Part shown: in pieces, positions 46,680 to 58,973 of the stretch
Layout of the letters: each line of letters opens with the position of its first letter
Numbering within the stretch: the stretch's first letter is position 1
Assembly (NCBI GenBank): GCA_963669155.1
Contig: OZ022583.1
Coordinates: forward strand, 9,016,566 to 9,080,565
Direction of reading: 5' to 3'
Source: Arbacia lixula
Lineage: Eukaryota > Echinodermata > Echinoidea > Arbacioida > Arbaciidae
Length of the DNA stretch: 64,000 nt
The notes under the pieces: model-generated
What the model was told of the DNA's origin: nothing
The model's database searches: none
What the model saw: the letters and a program-made list of their open reading frames with translations, nothing else
Made by a program: the position numbers and the translations under genes

Positions 46680-47244
46680 CGTATGGCAAGCCGTTTTAAC
46701 ATTTATTCCTATTTCTTGATATCACGAATTCGATTTCTTGATATCAAGAATTGCCATTGCTTTACTACACAAAACTCTTTCTTGATATCAAGAAGTCGAA
46801 TTCTTGATATCAAGAATTCGACTTCTTGATATCAAGAAATGGTTTTGTGTAGTAAAGCAAATGCAATTCTTAATATCAAGAAATCGAATTCTTAATATCA
46901 AGAAATGGAATTTCTGATATCAAGAAATCGAAATCTTGATATCAAGAATACGACTTCTTGATATCAAGAATTTGATTTCTTGATATCAAGAATTCGATTT
47001 CTTGATATCAAGAATTGCCATTGCTTAACTACACAAAACCATTTCTTGATATCAAGAATTCGAATTCTTGATATCAAGAAATGAATTCTTGATATCAAGA
47101 AATCGAATTCGTGATATCAAGAATTCGACTTCTTGATATCAAGAATTCGAATTGTTGATATCAAGAAATGGTTTTGTGTGGTAGAGCAATGGCAATTCTT
47201 GATATCAAGAAATAGGAATAAATGTTAAAACGGCTTGCCATACG
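46680..47244. mobile_element. Palindrome array in a foldback element, copy 3
   Basis: Same boundaries (CGTATGGCAAGCCG and CGGCTTGCCATACG) with a different number and order of TTCTTGATATCAAGAA units, including a few mutated ones (TTCTTAATATCAAGAA). Length 565 bp, against 412 and 606 for the other copies. Confidence 0.8.
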
Positions 47245-48723
47245 CACGCTTTAGGAAATTTGTGGGTGTGCGCAATGATGCGACCGATGGAGACTCAGTG
47301 CGAGAGTGCATTCCACTAGAGCTACGTTATGTGTGTGCGCGCTGCTGTTCAGCAAACAATGTGGTAATGCATGATCGAGTTGTGAACTGGGGAGGGTTTT
47401 TTGTTCTTCAAATGGTAGCAAAGCGGCTAACACGCACTCAGAGTGGCCAAAACTCTCTGGAATATGATTGACGTGTCGATTACAAGTTATCACAGCATAA
47501 AAGCATGTTGGTGAAATCGTAGGTCTAGATCAAAACATATAACATGTCGACCGACGCGTGAACTGGCATGTACGCGTTATGTTACATTATGTGTAGCATA
47601 ATAATGATTTTCTAGGTCCTGACATACACCCATGTACATATTCACTCACACTCATAATGCTCAATAATACGCGTAGATTTACCTTTTACCTGCAATACAG
47701 GTACACACGCACAAGTAACATACACACAATAAAAAATACATGTACTTCCAGTATTACACACCCATACGTTGACCCATACTTACATCCACATGCACATACA
47801 AACACACACATACACTCTCAAAACAATATTATGATATTAAACATTGCATTTAATTAAATTTCAGGTGATACACAAATCTCTATATGTAAGTACATATATT
47901 GCAGTTTACTATGTCCATGTATTCGAAGCCTGCCCCTCCCCCTCCCCCCCCCCCTCCCACTTACACACACACACTCAATGTCATTTACGGTACGCCGTTG
48001 CTCGTTCCTTCCCTTTGTGAGAACCCTCCTATCTCAGGTCTGCCATTTCTGAACCCCCCTTTCGCGGGCTTTTCTAGCTGCCTTGGAGACCCCCCTAAAT
48101 CTGCTCAGTGTACTCATGAATGCATGAGTGATTGGATCAATGTGATTTAAGGAACAATCCTGCCTAACTATTTTGCTCAAAAACTCTTCGATAAAAATGG
48201 TTATGATATTTTGCTTCGGGGGGGGGGGGGGGGTAATTTGTTTTTTGTTGTGTTTAGATGAAAGTTACATACAAGTTAGTCGGACAAGAAATTCAACATG
48301 ATCACGGGGGTGGGGGTCCAACTTTGTATTTTCTCATTCAAACAAGGTCGGCATGACATGACAGGGAAATTACAGAACACTGGTTTCTTAGAGAGTATCC
48401 GCATATAACACTTAAGAGTCACGAGTGATTGGAACACTTTTTGTTGCACATCTTTAGTTGGCCTTTAAAAGCTCTCTTGAAACATTTTGAAAAGGGAAAC
48501 CAAGGCAATATCAAATGAAAACGTGATACAGGACCATGGGTATTTAGTACAGCACGTTCAATTCCAGTTTAGAGTGGTTTGATGGGCAAAACCACCTCAT
48601 AGAGCGTAACAGGTTGCACCCTGTTTGTACCGAGCTAAAGAAAAGTATAACAGTAGGACAGTGGAAGCAAACATACAGTACTATTGTCTCGTAAATCATT
48701 GAATAAATATCCAACTGTCTGCG
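47245..48723. repeat. Modules X and Y, third copy
   Basis: X runs to a C-rich junction at about 47,935-47,955, followed by some 100 bp not present in the first copy (ACACACACACTCAATGTCAT..), then Y from about 48,060 to 48,723. Near 48,533, the phrase GGACCATGGGTATTTAGTAC is the uninterrupted form of the site occupied by the 5.3-kb foldback element. Confidence 0.7.
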
Positions 48724-49461
48724 GTGCAAAGCTTCAACAACAGCACTATGTGGCGTGAAATTTTAACTGCATGATATGAGAGCTTCAACGGGCTCCACAA
48801 TTGTTCGATCATGATAATATGTTATCAAAAACGATGGAGTTTTGTGTTTAATGCTTGCAAATGGTGATCTTGCATGTGTATGCACATACCTGTAACACAT
48901 GCATCCGGCAACTTTAGGGCTAGCTACTTCCTAGGTCAATGTGAGGAACGTCGGAAATGAGGTATGATATGATCCGATGTTGGGGGTTATCGTATATTTG
49001 ATTTGACAAAGTATATCGAGAATGCTACAAACGTTTGTCATTACAGGTATGTGTCCCACTTTTTCTCCATCTTGATGGAAATCATAATGTAGGATGCATT
49101 AACATCATATACATCAATAAATATTTTGCTTCTTTTCTTGGCAAGCAAATTGAAAATGTTCTTTCACGAGAAAGAAATTGGTGAATTAATTTTACAAAAG
49201 AGAGTACGGAAAGCGAGGAAGAAGCTAGGAAGAAGCTGACTTTATAAAGTTGTTTCACTCAAACCAAGGGAATTTTTACAATACAAGCTCATCTTTTCAA
49301 TAGGTTCCCTCATATTTCACTGTAAACATGGCAAACTCTGTCTCTTCTTATCTTAAGCTCATAAAAAGAATGAATGTACCTTGTATTGAATTTACTTTGT
49401 ATTCTGTGCATTGTACTGTCCTGTAATATCATTTTTTTGTAATATGTGAAATATGAGATAA
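48724..49461. other. No gene recognised
   Basis: Unique AT-rich sequence with no coding or repeat signal that I can name. It contains several AATAAA-like words. Confidence 0.45.
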
Positions 49462-49733
49462 AACTAAACTGAACTGGAAGGACATGCAAGGGGAGGGGGA
49501 GTTTCTAACTTTGTATTTCCTCATTGAAACACTGTGAAGAATGGTATGACAGGGGTAGAATAGTTTCATATTTTCTCAGGCAGAATCCGAATATGACACT
49601 CGAGTAATTGGCAGAATTTATGTTGCACATCTTTAGTATGACAATTTATTCAAGTTTGGCCTTTAAAAGCTCTTTTCGAATAACGCGAAGAGGAAACCAC
49701 GTCAATATAAAATGAAAACGTGAAACAGGACCA
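49462..49733. repeat. Module Y, diverged copy, left part
   Basis: Resembles 20,990-21,225: TCTAACTTTGTATTTCCTCA, TTGCACATCTTTAG, GGCCTTTAAAAGCTCTTTTC, AATATAAAATGAAAACGTGA. It is broken at CCA|TTG by the foldback element and resumes at 55,044. Confidence 0.65.
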
Positions 49734-50033
49734 TTGTTGCACCACAAATTGTCGTCCCTGCACAAATTGTCGTCGGCGACAATTTGTGCAAAATTTGACA
49801 AAACCTGACACCACAAATTGTCGTCCCCTGCACAAATTGTCGTCGGCGTCAATTTGTGCTGCAGGTGATGTTCCCATTTTTCACCCTCACGGACGACAAT
49901 TTGTGCAGGCAAACTGATAGCTCGTTGCACAAATTGTCACCTCTTGCACAAATTGTCACCCCTTGCACAAATTGTCACCAGTCCCTGTCTTCAAAATATT
50001 GCCATGTGTGTTTGTGCCTGTGATGTGTATGTA

Positions 50034-50076
<43 letters not shown>

Positions 50077-50270
50077 TGTGAGTGTGCGTGTGTATGTGAG
50101 TGTGTGTGTGTATGTGTGTGTGGGTGGGTGGGTGTGTGTATGTGTGTATGTGTGTGTGAATGTGTGTGGGTGTGTGTGTGGGTGGGTGCATGTGTGTGTG
50201 TGTATGCGTGTGTGTGTGCGTGTATGTTGCGCGCGTGCTGGCGTATGGGCTAGGTTGTTTGCGTGTGCGT
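50034..50270. repeat. (TG)n microsatellite in the left arm
   Basis: About 230 bp of TG with TGTATG, TGGG and TGCG variants. The right arm carries the mirror (CA)n array. Open frames over it are repeat artefacts. Confidence 0.95.
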
Positions 50271-50283
50271 GTAAGGCAGACAG

Positions 50284-50412
50284 AGAAAGAGATGGGGAGA
50301 TGAAATAGGGCAATTCTGGCATGATGCAAACTGGTATAAATATGCGAGGGAAAGAGAGAAGTGGAGAGACCATGCTGAGGCCTTCATCCAGCAGTGGATC
50401 GACAACGGCTGA
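50284..50412 (+). pseudogene. 3' end of a non-LTR retrotransposon ORF2 (RTE-like), 5'-truncated
   Basis: Reads in one frame [18 protein letters not shown], then ARERE KWRDHAEAFIQQW, IDNG and TGA. The KRW-D-I-F .. W .. A-R .. W .. EAF .. QQW pattern is the C-terminal signature after the reverse transcriptase of RTE-type LINEs, as I recall it. About 42 codons remain, starting right after the TG microsatellite. A TGTATGTGTACGTG-rich tail follows, as often at LINE 3' ends. Confidence 0.55.
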
Positions 50413-51319
50413 AGAAGAGTGTTAGCGATGAGTGTTGAGCTGGTATGTATGTGTACGTGATGGGGATGTTGAGGTGGGTGTGTGCAATATATGTGTGCGT
50501 AACTGTGTAAGTACGGAATATTACGTGTGGGTGCATGGTGATGGTGGTGGTTGTGTGATTGTGTGTGGGGGGGGGGGGCGAGCGCGCGTGTATGTGTACA
50601 TTGTGTAGATGTGAAGTCGTGTATTTGTGTTGAGGAATTAGCCAATGGGTTTTGCATCGCCCTCTGTTTCATTGTTCTATAAATGTAATAAAAACTACAC
50701 AGTGACAATGGTCATCGGGGTTACTATATTGGTGTGATTACAAAAAAAAGAAATGTCATGATAGTGAATGGAATTATAAACAAATATCAAAATATGATCA
50801 CCCTTATGATCGTGCCAATAAGGCAAAATAATTGACAATGCTCTAGAGTAAAGACAGCGAGTCAGTTAAAGTCAAATTTCATTATCTCCTTCTAGGAATA
50901 ATACGAAAGCAGGGGAAACAGTTTATGAATTGTTTGTTCTGGTATTGCCCCACTTTTATGTGTTAGAACTCAAAACTTGACCGTGTTAACTGTCTTTATT
51001 CTCTTAGAGCAGTATTTGTGTTAACTGCACGTACACCCCACACACATACACACACATATACACAAAAACACATACGCACACCACCATACAGACAGACATC
51101 CACACCCATACACTTACCAACCCACACTAGTGGAGTGGATAAGGTGAATAATTGTGCACTTTTGTGTACAAGCACCAAATTTGGCACACATGTTCAAAAT
51201 CATATTTTGGACAATATTAGATATAGAGGTATCTCAAAATGTTTTCAGGGACACCTGGGTGCAGCCCCCAAATTGCCCCAGGGGCACTTATATGCTATTA
51301 ACTTCTTTTCGAAAACGCA
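50413..51319. other. Left-arm segment with no mirror on the right
   Basis: TG/CA-rich patches (about 50,430-50,620 and 51,030-51,125), a poly-G of about 11 bp and otherwise unassigned DNA. It probably arrived with the LINE fragment, because the right arm lacks it. Confidence 0.45.
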
Positions 51320-52330
51320 CGGCCGGACTTGAAAAAAAAAACCTTGATAGGAATCATCCTTAGGCAATAGGTACCTTACCTTTTTTCAAATGTGTGGTCC
51401 TAAATGGCAAGAAGGCCGGGGGATAGCCCCCAAACTCCCCTGGGGGCATTTTTTATCTTATTTTGGGACATTTTCTCAAGAATAAATAACTAGGGACCTT
51501 ATTAGGGACCTTAAGTTGTTAGAATGGGGGGGGGGGCACAAATTGCAAGGAACTGGGAGGGGGTAGCCCCCCCCCCCCCCCCCCAACAAAAATGCCTCCA
51601 GTTCCTCTTATTCTTTACTTTTTCAGAAGAATACGTAATAAATAAATAATAATAGGTACCTAAGTTATTAACATGATGCTATGCAAATGGCGGGGGGGGA
51701 GCCCCCAATTCCCCCCAGGGGCCAAAGTCCACTGGTTTTGTTACCTTTTCGCAAAGGTACATGACTGTCTTTTAACCAAGTTGAAAGAAGTCACCTCGGA
51801 AAAGAGGACCTAATTAGGTTGTAAAAATGGGATACATATCTAAAAATGAATGTTAGATTTCATCAAAACTCGACAGATTATTCTGAGGCAATGGGAAAAT
51901 TTGTTACAAATGGGGATCCCATCTGTCATGAACTAGCCACCCTCCCCCTTCTCCCTCGCCCACCACCTCAGAAATGCGCCTTGCGGTCCAAAATGTTAAG
52001 AAAAAAGGAGTGTTTTCTCAAATTTATCCAAACTGTGCAGTAACCAAGGATAATCTAACATACACATGTAGTCGCGTACTCATCTGATGAGGGGACAAGT
52101 AGGACCCCCCCCCCCCACCCTCGAAATTAATATAGCGCCTTACATGTCAATTACTATCTTGTTTTCATGGGGGGACTTCGTTCCCTCCCTCAGTGCATGT
52201 CTTAACTTTTTTCTTTCGTCCTGCTAACTTTTTTCGACAAGCACCAAATTTTGAACATATGTTTAAAATACTATCTGGAATGATATGAGATATCGTTTTG
52301 AGGCATTTAAAAATTTTATCAATTTCGCCA
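51320..52330 (+). repeat. Inner left arm of the foldback element
   Basis: Reverse complement of about 53,000-54,150. Clear anchors are CTTGATAGGAATCATCCTTA (51,341), GATACATATCTAAAAATGAA (51,830) and GGATAATCTAACATACACAT (52,047), all mirrored on the right. Within the arm a smaller unit recurs (ACTAGGGACCTTAAGTTGTT / GATAGCCCCCAAACTCCCC) with poly-C or poly-G runs. Confidence 0.75.
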
Positions 52331-52999
52331 TCCTTCAGTATCATGACATAATAAAACTTATAAATGTTTTAAGACTCTTTTTATAACCATATATAAGATG
52401 GTTAGCAGTGAACATGGTGAAAGAACAATCGGTAATGCTCAGAATATGAAAGAACAGTGATGCAATTACTATTTCCATAGAAAATAACTATAATGGAAAA
52501 TATAAACAAATTCAATGTAGTCAATCAGTTTTCAAGATGGCCACCACAATTTGAATGAACAAAACAGAAATTGTCACATCACTCAATGGTGCATGATAGT
52601 TGATTGTGAAAAGACTAGATAGAATAGAAATCCGTAAAAAAATCAGTGTCAACGGGAACATAAAATTGATGCGCTAATTACTTAACTAAGAAACATAATG
52701 TTTGCTACATTAAGTGATGTAAATAAATGCTCTTTATTTATCTATTTTTTGGATAGATTCATGGTGACATTCTTTTCACACAATGCAATGTCATGTTCCT
52801 CTTCAGGAGCTGCTCATTCCATCATCTGTATAAACTCTTTGTCCATCGCCTTTCCATGGACCGTCCCACGTGATAGGGTCCATTGTATGGCGGTTGACCA
52901 AGAGTTCTGACAGACATTTCCAGCCATTATGGATATAGCCACCAGTTCTGAGGCCTCAAAAACTACAAAGCTATAAACATTGTTTTGGTAGCTAATTTA
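52331..52999. other. Unique centre of the foldback element
   Basis: The only part without an inverted partner. The minus strand has a short open run ending near 52,818 (TMDPITWDGPWKGDGQRVY), with no family that I recognise. No transposase-length frame. Confidence 0.45.
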
Positions 53000-54150
53000 G
53001 ACGCCTACTTGAAAAATGGCGTCTCAAGGACATATGTTTAAGCGCCTCTATATCTAATTTTGTTTAGTTCATAATCATGAACCTATGTACCAAATTTGAT
53101 GCTTGTAGGTAAAAGTGGAACAGAATAAAGCTAAATACATGGCTTTGGCAGTCATTTTGGACTCAATCTTTGATCCTCCTTGTCTCCTCCTCAGATGTGT
53201 ACGTTAGATTATCCTTGTTTACTGTGCAGTTTGGATACATTCGAGAAAACATTCCGTTTTTCTTGAAATAATGGACCGCAAGGCGCATTTCTGAGGTGGT
53301 GGGGGAGGGGCTGTGCTGTCAGATGGGGTAAAATTGTCTGAGAATAATCTGTGGAGCTTTGATGAAATCCAACATTCATTTTTTAGATATGTATCCAATT
53401 TTTACAACCTTAAGTCCACTTTTTAGAGGTGACTTCTTTCAAGTTTGATTAAAATCCAGTCATTTACCTTTGAATAAAAAGGAAAACATAAGTGGAATTT
53501 ACCCCCTTGGGGAACTTTTGGGGCTAGCCCCCCCCCCCCCCCCGTCCCTTGCCACTTGCATACCACCATTTTAAGAACTTAAGGTCCCTTATACCTAAGG
53601 ATGGTTCCTATCAAGTTTGGTTAAAAAGTTTTTCATTCTTCTGAAAAAGTAGAAAAATAAGAAGAAGTTGCCCCATGGGGGCATCGGTTTTTTTTTTCTC
53701 TCTCTCTCCTTTTTTTTTTTTTTTTTTTTTTGGGGGGGGGCTACCCCCTCCCGGCACCTTGCGATTTGTGCCCCCCCCCCCCCCCATTCTAACAACTTAA
53801 GGTCCCTAATACCTAAGGATGATTCTAGTTATTTATTCTTGAGAAAAAGTATTTAAAAAATTTAAAGAAAGTTTCCCCCGCCGCGTTTTGGGGCTACCCC
53901 CCCCCCCCTTCCCCAGCCACTTGCTTCTTGTTGTATCCCAAGTTTAACAATTAAAGTTTGCTTTACCTAAGGATGATTCCTATCAAGTTTTGTTAAAATC
54001 AAGTTATTTTTTCTTGAGGAAATGTCCTAAAACAAGAGAAAAATGCCCCCGGCGGCGTTTGGGGGCTATCCACCGGCCCCCTTGCCCCTTATGACCACAC
54101 ATTTTAACAAGGTAAGGTCCCTATTATCCAAGGATGATTCATATTTGTTG
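53000..54150 (-). repeat. Inner right arm of the foldback element
   Basis: Mirror of 51,320-52,330. The phrase ACCTAAGGATGRTTCCTATC recurs at about 53,594, 53,812 (partly) and 53,968, so the arm is itself built from repeats. Homopolymer runs of C, G and T (53,529-53,545; 53,710-53,740; 53,771-53,785) punctuate it. Confidence 0.75.
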
Positions 54151-54287
54151 CTTAACCGCCCCACTATATGACTGATTCACACAATTCTAGTCGACTAAAT
54201 GGGGACTATTTCGGGCACAATACACACAAACCTTGATTCAATCCGTTGACCTGGTACCGCTACCCCATAACCCCCTCCCCCCCCCCC

Positions 54288-54321
54288 TACACACACACAC
54301 ACAGACACAGACACACACACA

Positions 54322-54358
<37 letters not shown>

Positions 54359-54750
54359 ACACGCACACACACACACACGCACACAATCACACACACATGC
54401 ACGCACACACACACAGTCACACACACGCACATACACATACACCCGCACACACACACACTCACACACACACACACGCACACACACGCATTCACACACACAC
54501 GCACATACTCACACACGCACACACACGCTCACACACACACACACGCACACACAATCACACACACCTACACACACACACACTCACACTCACACACACGCAC
54601 ACACACACTCACACACACGCACATACACACACACCCGCACGCACACACTCACACACACACACCCACTCACGCACACACTCACACATGCACGCACGCAAAC
54701 ACACACACTCACGCACACACGTACACACACACACACACACACACAAACTT
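54288..54750. repeat. (CA)n microsatellite in the right arm
   Basis: About 460 bp of CA with CACACGCA, CACTCACA and ACATACAC variants, mirror partner of the TG array on the left. His/Thr-rich open frames are artefacts of the repeat. Confidence 0.95.
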
Positions 54751-55043
54751 TAACGTGACCTTTTATTTTGGTTTGTGTGCACTTGAGTTATGTGTTGGTT
54801 TTCATGTATTATGTTTGTCGGGAATTATTATATTAACAAAAATGTAAGCCCCTAATGGCCTTGAAGGCTTCAACGTCATATTGAATGTGTTTCGAGGGGG
54901 GACGACAATTTGTGGTGTCAGCCCCCTGCACAAATTGTCGTCGACGTCAATTTGTGCAGGGACGACAATTTGTGGTGTCAGGGTTCTGCACAAATTGTCG
55001 TCGACGTCAATTTGTGCAGGGACGACAATTTGTGGTGCAACAA

Positions 55044-55345
55044 CCATACTTAGTACAGCACGTTCAAGTCCTGCTTAAAGTGGATTGATGGGGAAAAAAA
55101 ACGTATTACTGTTGCCTCATAGACCGTGACAGGTTGCACCTTGTCTGTACCGAGATTACAACAAAGACGATTTCAGATTTACGTCACGTGTGACGTAAAT
55201 ACTGCATTTCATGACTTGAAGTTTGTTGTTCATGAAGGTACACATAAAAGACATCCAAATATGAACGAAACTCAAAATGAAACAAAAATGACGAATTTGG
55301 CCACCTGGAACGGTTCTTGAAAACAGTGACGAATTACATTAGCCA
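55044..55345. repeat. Module Y, diverged copy, right part, and short unassigned DNA
   Basis: CCATACTTAGTACAGCACGT and GTGACAGGTTGCACC continue the module broken at 49,733. From about 55,166 to 55,345 the sequence is unassigned. Confidence 0.6.
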
Positions 55346-55839
55346 GGGTTTTTTTAACCATTTCCCGGTATTTTTAAATGTCACTAGTTAGGACATTGGC
55401 GCGATGTCGGCAAGACGTTAGCTTTAAGATATCGGAATCAAGTCATAATAATGACGTCAGCCCGACATCACATTTTCTCACATTAACCGACGTGTTCAAA
55501 TGCCAGTAATTACGATATCGGCGCTATGTCGGTACGGTGTCAGCTTTGAGATATCGGAGTTCATGCCAGCCGGACATCATATTTTCAACAGTTTTTCGAT
55601 TTCTTAATGTCACAAGTTACAACATTGGCGCGATGAGGTCACGACGTCGTTATTTGAGATATCGAAATGAAATCGGAATGATAACGTCGGCCTGACATCA
55701 CATTTTTACCATTTCCCGACATGATTCAATGTCTATAGTTACGACATTGGCTCGATGTCGTCACGACGTCAAATTTGAGATATCGAAATAAGCTTGAAGT
55801 ATTGAAGCCGGCCCAACATCTCATTTTCAACCATTTCCC
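55346..55839. repeat. 121-bp satellite, array upstream of block copy 3
   Basis: Four monomers (starts near 55,389, 55,510, 55,619 and 55,740) with ACATTGGCGCGATGTCGGCA-type heads and CATTTCCCGA tails. These units are not present at the start of block copies 1 and 2. Confidence 0.8.
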
Positions 55840-58013
55840 GATATGTTTAACTGTCTATACTTACGACATTGGCGCGATGTCGGCACAACAACAGCTTTGC
55901 GATATCAAAATTAAGTCTGAATAATAATGTCGGCCTGATGTCACATTTTGAACCATTTCCCGATTTTTTCCCGACACTGGCGCGATGAGTCGGCACGACG
56001 TCGGCATTGAGATATCGCGATTAGGTCGGGAAAATGATGTGGGCCCGACATAAAATTTCAACCAAATACCGACCTATTTGACTGCCATCGCTCCCAACAT
56101 ATTTCTCACATTGGCCCGATGTTGGCGCGACGTCAATTTGCCGACCGCGATCTCGCCGACGACTGCCGATATCGGCCCGACGTCAGCTTGCAAGCTGGGT
56201 ACTTCTATACTACTACTACTACAATTATTTCTACTACAACTTCTTCTGCTGGGGCGAGAAAGCCGTGATAACATGAAAAATTGACTAAAAAAAACTAAAT
56301 TATGTACTGCAACTACTTCTGTTTCGTTCCCAGATAATCATTTTTTGTACGCCGTGGCATACTGTTATTCCCTGCTAAAAACACCTACTCGTCACGTTGC
56401 GCACAATCGTAATTCGCTGTTTGTTTGTTTGTTTTTTTATTTGAGTAACAATCTCCTACCGAATTGTAACGTCAGAGGGACCTACACGTCACTCTAGATC
56501 ATTATATTTACCGCTATTCTTCATTAGCTTAAAATCACGATCTCCTACCAATGACAACGACAATGACAATTTATTGATCCCATGTCACTTTGTTAGGTAT
56601 CAGGGATAATCATACCTGTTTTACAATGATATTGATCATAATATTTATACTATTTACCAAACATATGTACAAAAAAAATGAATCATGATATCAATTCAGT
56701 TACATTAATATATATCCCTCATTAATATATTTCAGTTCGTTGATTGGTTGAAGGGTGTCACATAACCACAAATAGATGAACTATTTGAAGGAAGAGAGCT
56801 CAGAGGGAAGCCCGATGTCCTTTATTCGCTATGTATAATTTGTAAATTACTCATCTATTTTCTCCCAACTTATATTTGGAAATTATTAAATCCTTTCGTC
56901 TGCCATATTTGAAAATTCGCATGCAAAAAATTATCGAATATTGAAACAGTCTTAGTCTTAACATTTTGAGAAATACTTTATTTATCTTTCGAAAAAAGAG
57001 AGAAAAGGTTTAGATGTGTCAATCACCACTTACTGATTGTCTCTGGGAGATATCCCAATACTCCACCGAATATGAGGTTATGTAAACTTTGCAATCTTCA
57101 ATCACCAGGCGATAAATTTCATAATTTATTGTAAAGCCCTTATTTCCTAGACGAAAAAATCACTACTTAGCAGATAATTCAACAAAAAGCCAAATACATA
57201 CAAATGGAGGAGCTTTTTGATTCTGTCAATTCTGAAATGCGCTTGAATGATATTTCAGGGTATGAAACTATAACTTGTTACCTACATCTTGCAACAAACC
57301 CTATTCGATTTGCTTCAATGGTCATGGAGAATGAGGGTGTTTTGTCAGTCATGTCATGTGTCCATTTCTTCCAATTCTGACACTTGGATACTCTTGGCAC
57401 CGAAATGAATGGATATGTATTACTTACAACTGCCAGGGCAATTAACAAAGGAATTCACATTCTGTGCATACCATGATAGAAATATTATGTTCTGTTACTT
57501 CATTTGGTCACTATCTATGTCGTCATATTGAAATGAAAAGAAACATGCCGTCACTTTCTTAACATATATTTGTGCGAGAAAACGTTACACTTCAGAAAAC
57601 ATTCTTTTAAAATATCTTCACAAAATTGGAGCTAAAATAGATTTGTTGTTTCAGAGAATGATATACATGTGTTTTTAACAAATCAAGGCACTCTCCGGTG
57701 GATCGGTTCTCGCACGCGCATTGGCGTACATTTTTCTGCTGTTGTATTTCGTTTCGTATCATATATTTAACATTTCTAGTAAGGCAAAACAATGTATGTT
57801 AATCAAGATACGTTCTTTTCCTGGGCCACCTTAAATGTTTCCTTTGTAAATTTGTTACGTATTTCGAGTTACGCTCTTTTTCCTAGTTAGAAATGACACA
57901 TTATGACAAAATGTGAAAGATACGTCCTTCTATCTCTAAACTTATAATAAGATGTGATACGGGACTTTCACCATTGGAAAGAGCGCATCTTATTTACTAA
58001 AGATACCTTTTAA
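55840..58013. repeat. Duplicated block, copy 3: satellite and non-coding part
   Basis: Matches 22,116-24,405 with more substitutions than copy 2, plus a deletion of about 100 bp near 56,380 (CCCTGCTAAAA|ACACCTACTC) and a shorter one near 57,003. Confidence 0.75.
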
Positions 58014-58973
58014 TTAAAGGTTACGCTTTTTGCCTTTTTTACGGCCGTCCTTCTTATATGCCTTCTCTTTATTCCGCTTGCTTGCCAGCCGTTGTCGAAA
58101 TTTTTGTAATTCGTGGTCAAACGAGGGTCCATATTCGGATATGCGTCGCCAAAGCGTCCGATTGAAGTGCTCGTAGAGAAGGACGTCTGCCGCACTCCAT
58201 TCGCGGATTTTCCGTTTTGTCTCGAGGGTGATGTCACTTGGATGGCGAACTTTCAATGAAGTGTAGAGTATGTCGTTGGTGGTCCAACACATGACGTCAC
58301 GCAGAAGGATGAGGGAATGGTCCATGTACTCCGTGATCATGACAAGGTCGAACTCCTTGTCGAGGCGGTCGATGTGATCGTTAATGGCGGCTATGTCGTG
58401 GCCCTTCTCGATATCGAATCCCAAATCGAATATCTGGGCGTTATGGAGCGCAACTACGTGTGGGTTCGAATTGAACAGACGGAGATTTTCATCCGGGTGT
58501 TGCATAAACTCCTCCACGCTGTTAGTCGTCTTTGGCCGTCCTTCTTTCAGAAGCTTCGTTTCCATCATCTCGTGGAATCCGAAAAAAAAAAGGCCGAAAC
58601 AAACTGCTTCGCAGGCTCCCGGATGATGGTGACATACGTCGCGTTGTGCACAACCTCATCCATTTTCGGCCGGTTGTATCGTGCGTGATGCGTGATAGCA
58701 TTGAATCCGACGTCTCGCATCAAAGCTTGGCCTTTCGTCGTAAATTCGGCTATCATGTGTGGCTGGAACAGCTCCGTCAGGTTCATGGTATGGCCCTTCG
58801 CCGGCACGGCCTCGGTCAGTTTGTGAGAGTGCGCGTACCGCTTGAATACCGAAGCTGCCGTGGTACTGCCTGTTTTATGCGTCTTGAGGAACACGTAGTG
58901 GTTTCGTTTCTGACACGGTTCCCGGCTTTCTGATATGAATTTCTTGACACCCTTCAAGTCATGATCCGTGGGT
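58014..58973 (-). pseudogene. Gal3ST-like sulfotransferase, copy 3, same one-base frameshift
   Basis: Roughly a dozen differences from the copy at 24,406. The A-run at 58,582-58,591 has 10 As, as in copy 2, so the upstream half (to 58,565) and the downstream half (from 58,568) are out of frame. The 5'-phosphosulfate loop has changed from KTHKTGGTT to KTHKTGSTT, and other replacements include His-to-Arg and Asp-to-His. The acceptor and C-terminus are preserved. It is the most diverged of the three and the likeliest to be non-functional, with the caveat that homopolymer length is error-prone. Confidence 0.65.

Larger units (their letters stand above)
49734..55043. mobile_element. 5.3-kb giant foldback element with an intact target site duplication
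   Basis: The ends are inverted: TTGTTGCACCACAAATTGTC on the left, mirrored on the right (..GACAATTTGTGGTGCAACAA). Both terminal regions consist of repeated CACAAATTGTCGTC words arranged as palindromes. Inside them come (TG)n on the left and (CA)n on the right, then long inner arms (about 51,320-52,330 and 53,000-54,150) that are reverse complements, around a unique centre of roughly 650 bp. CCA flanks both sides; the unoccupied version reads GGACCATGGGTATTTAG at 48,531. No transposase is visible. A LINE fragment lies in the left arm. Confidence 0.75.

Noticed and set aside
54233-54847. 204-codon His/Thr-rich open frame
   Set aside because: Produced by the (CA)n array in the right arm of the foldback element.
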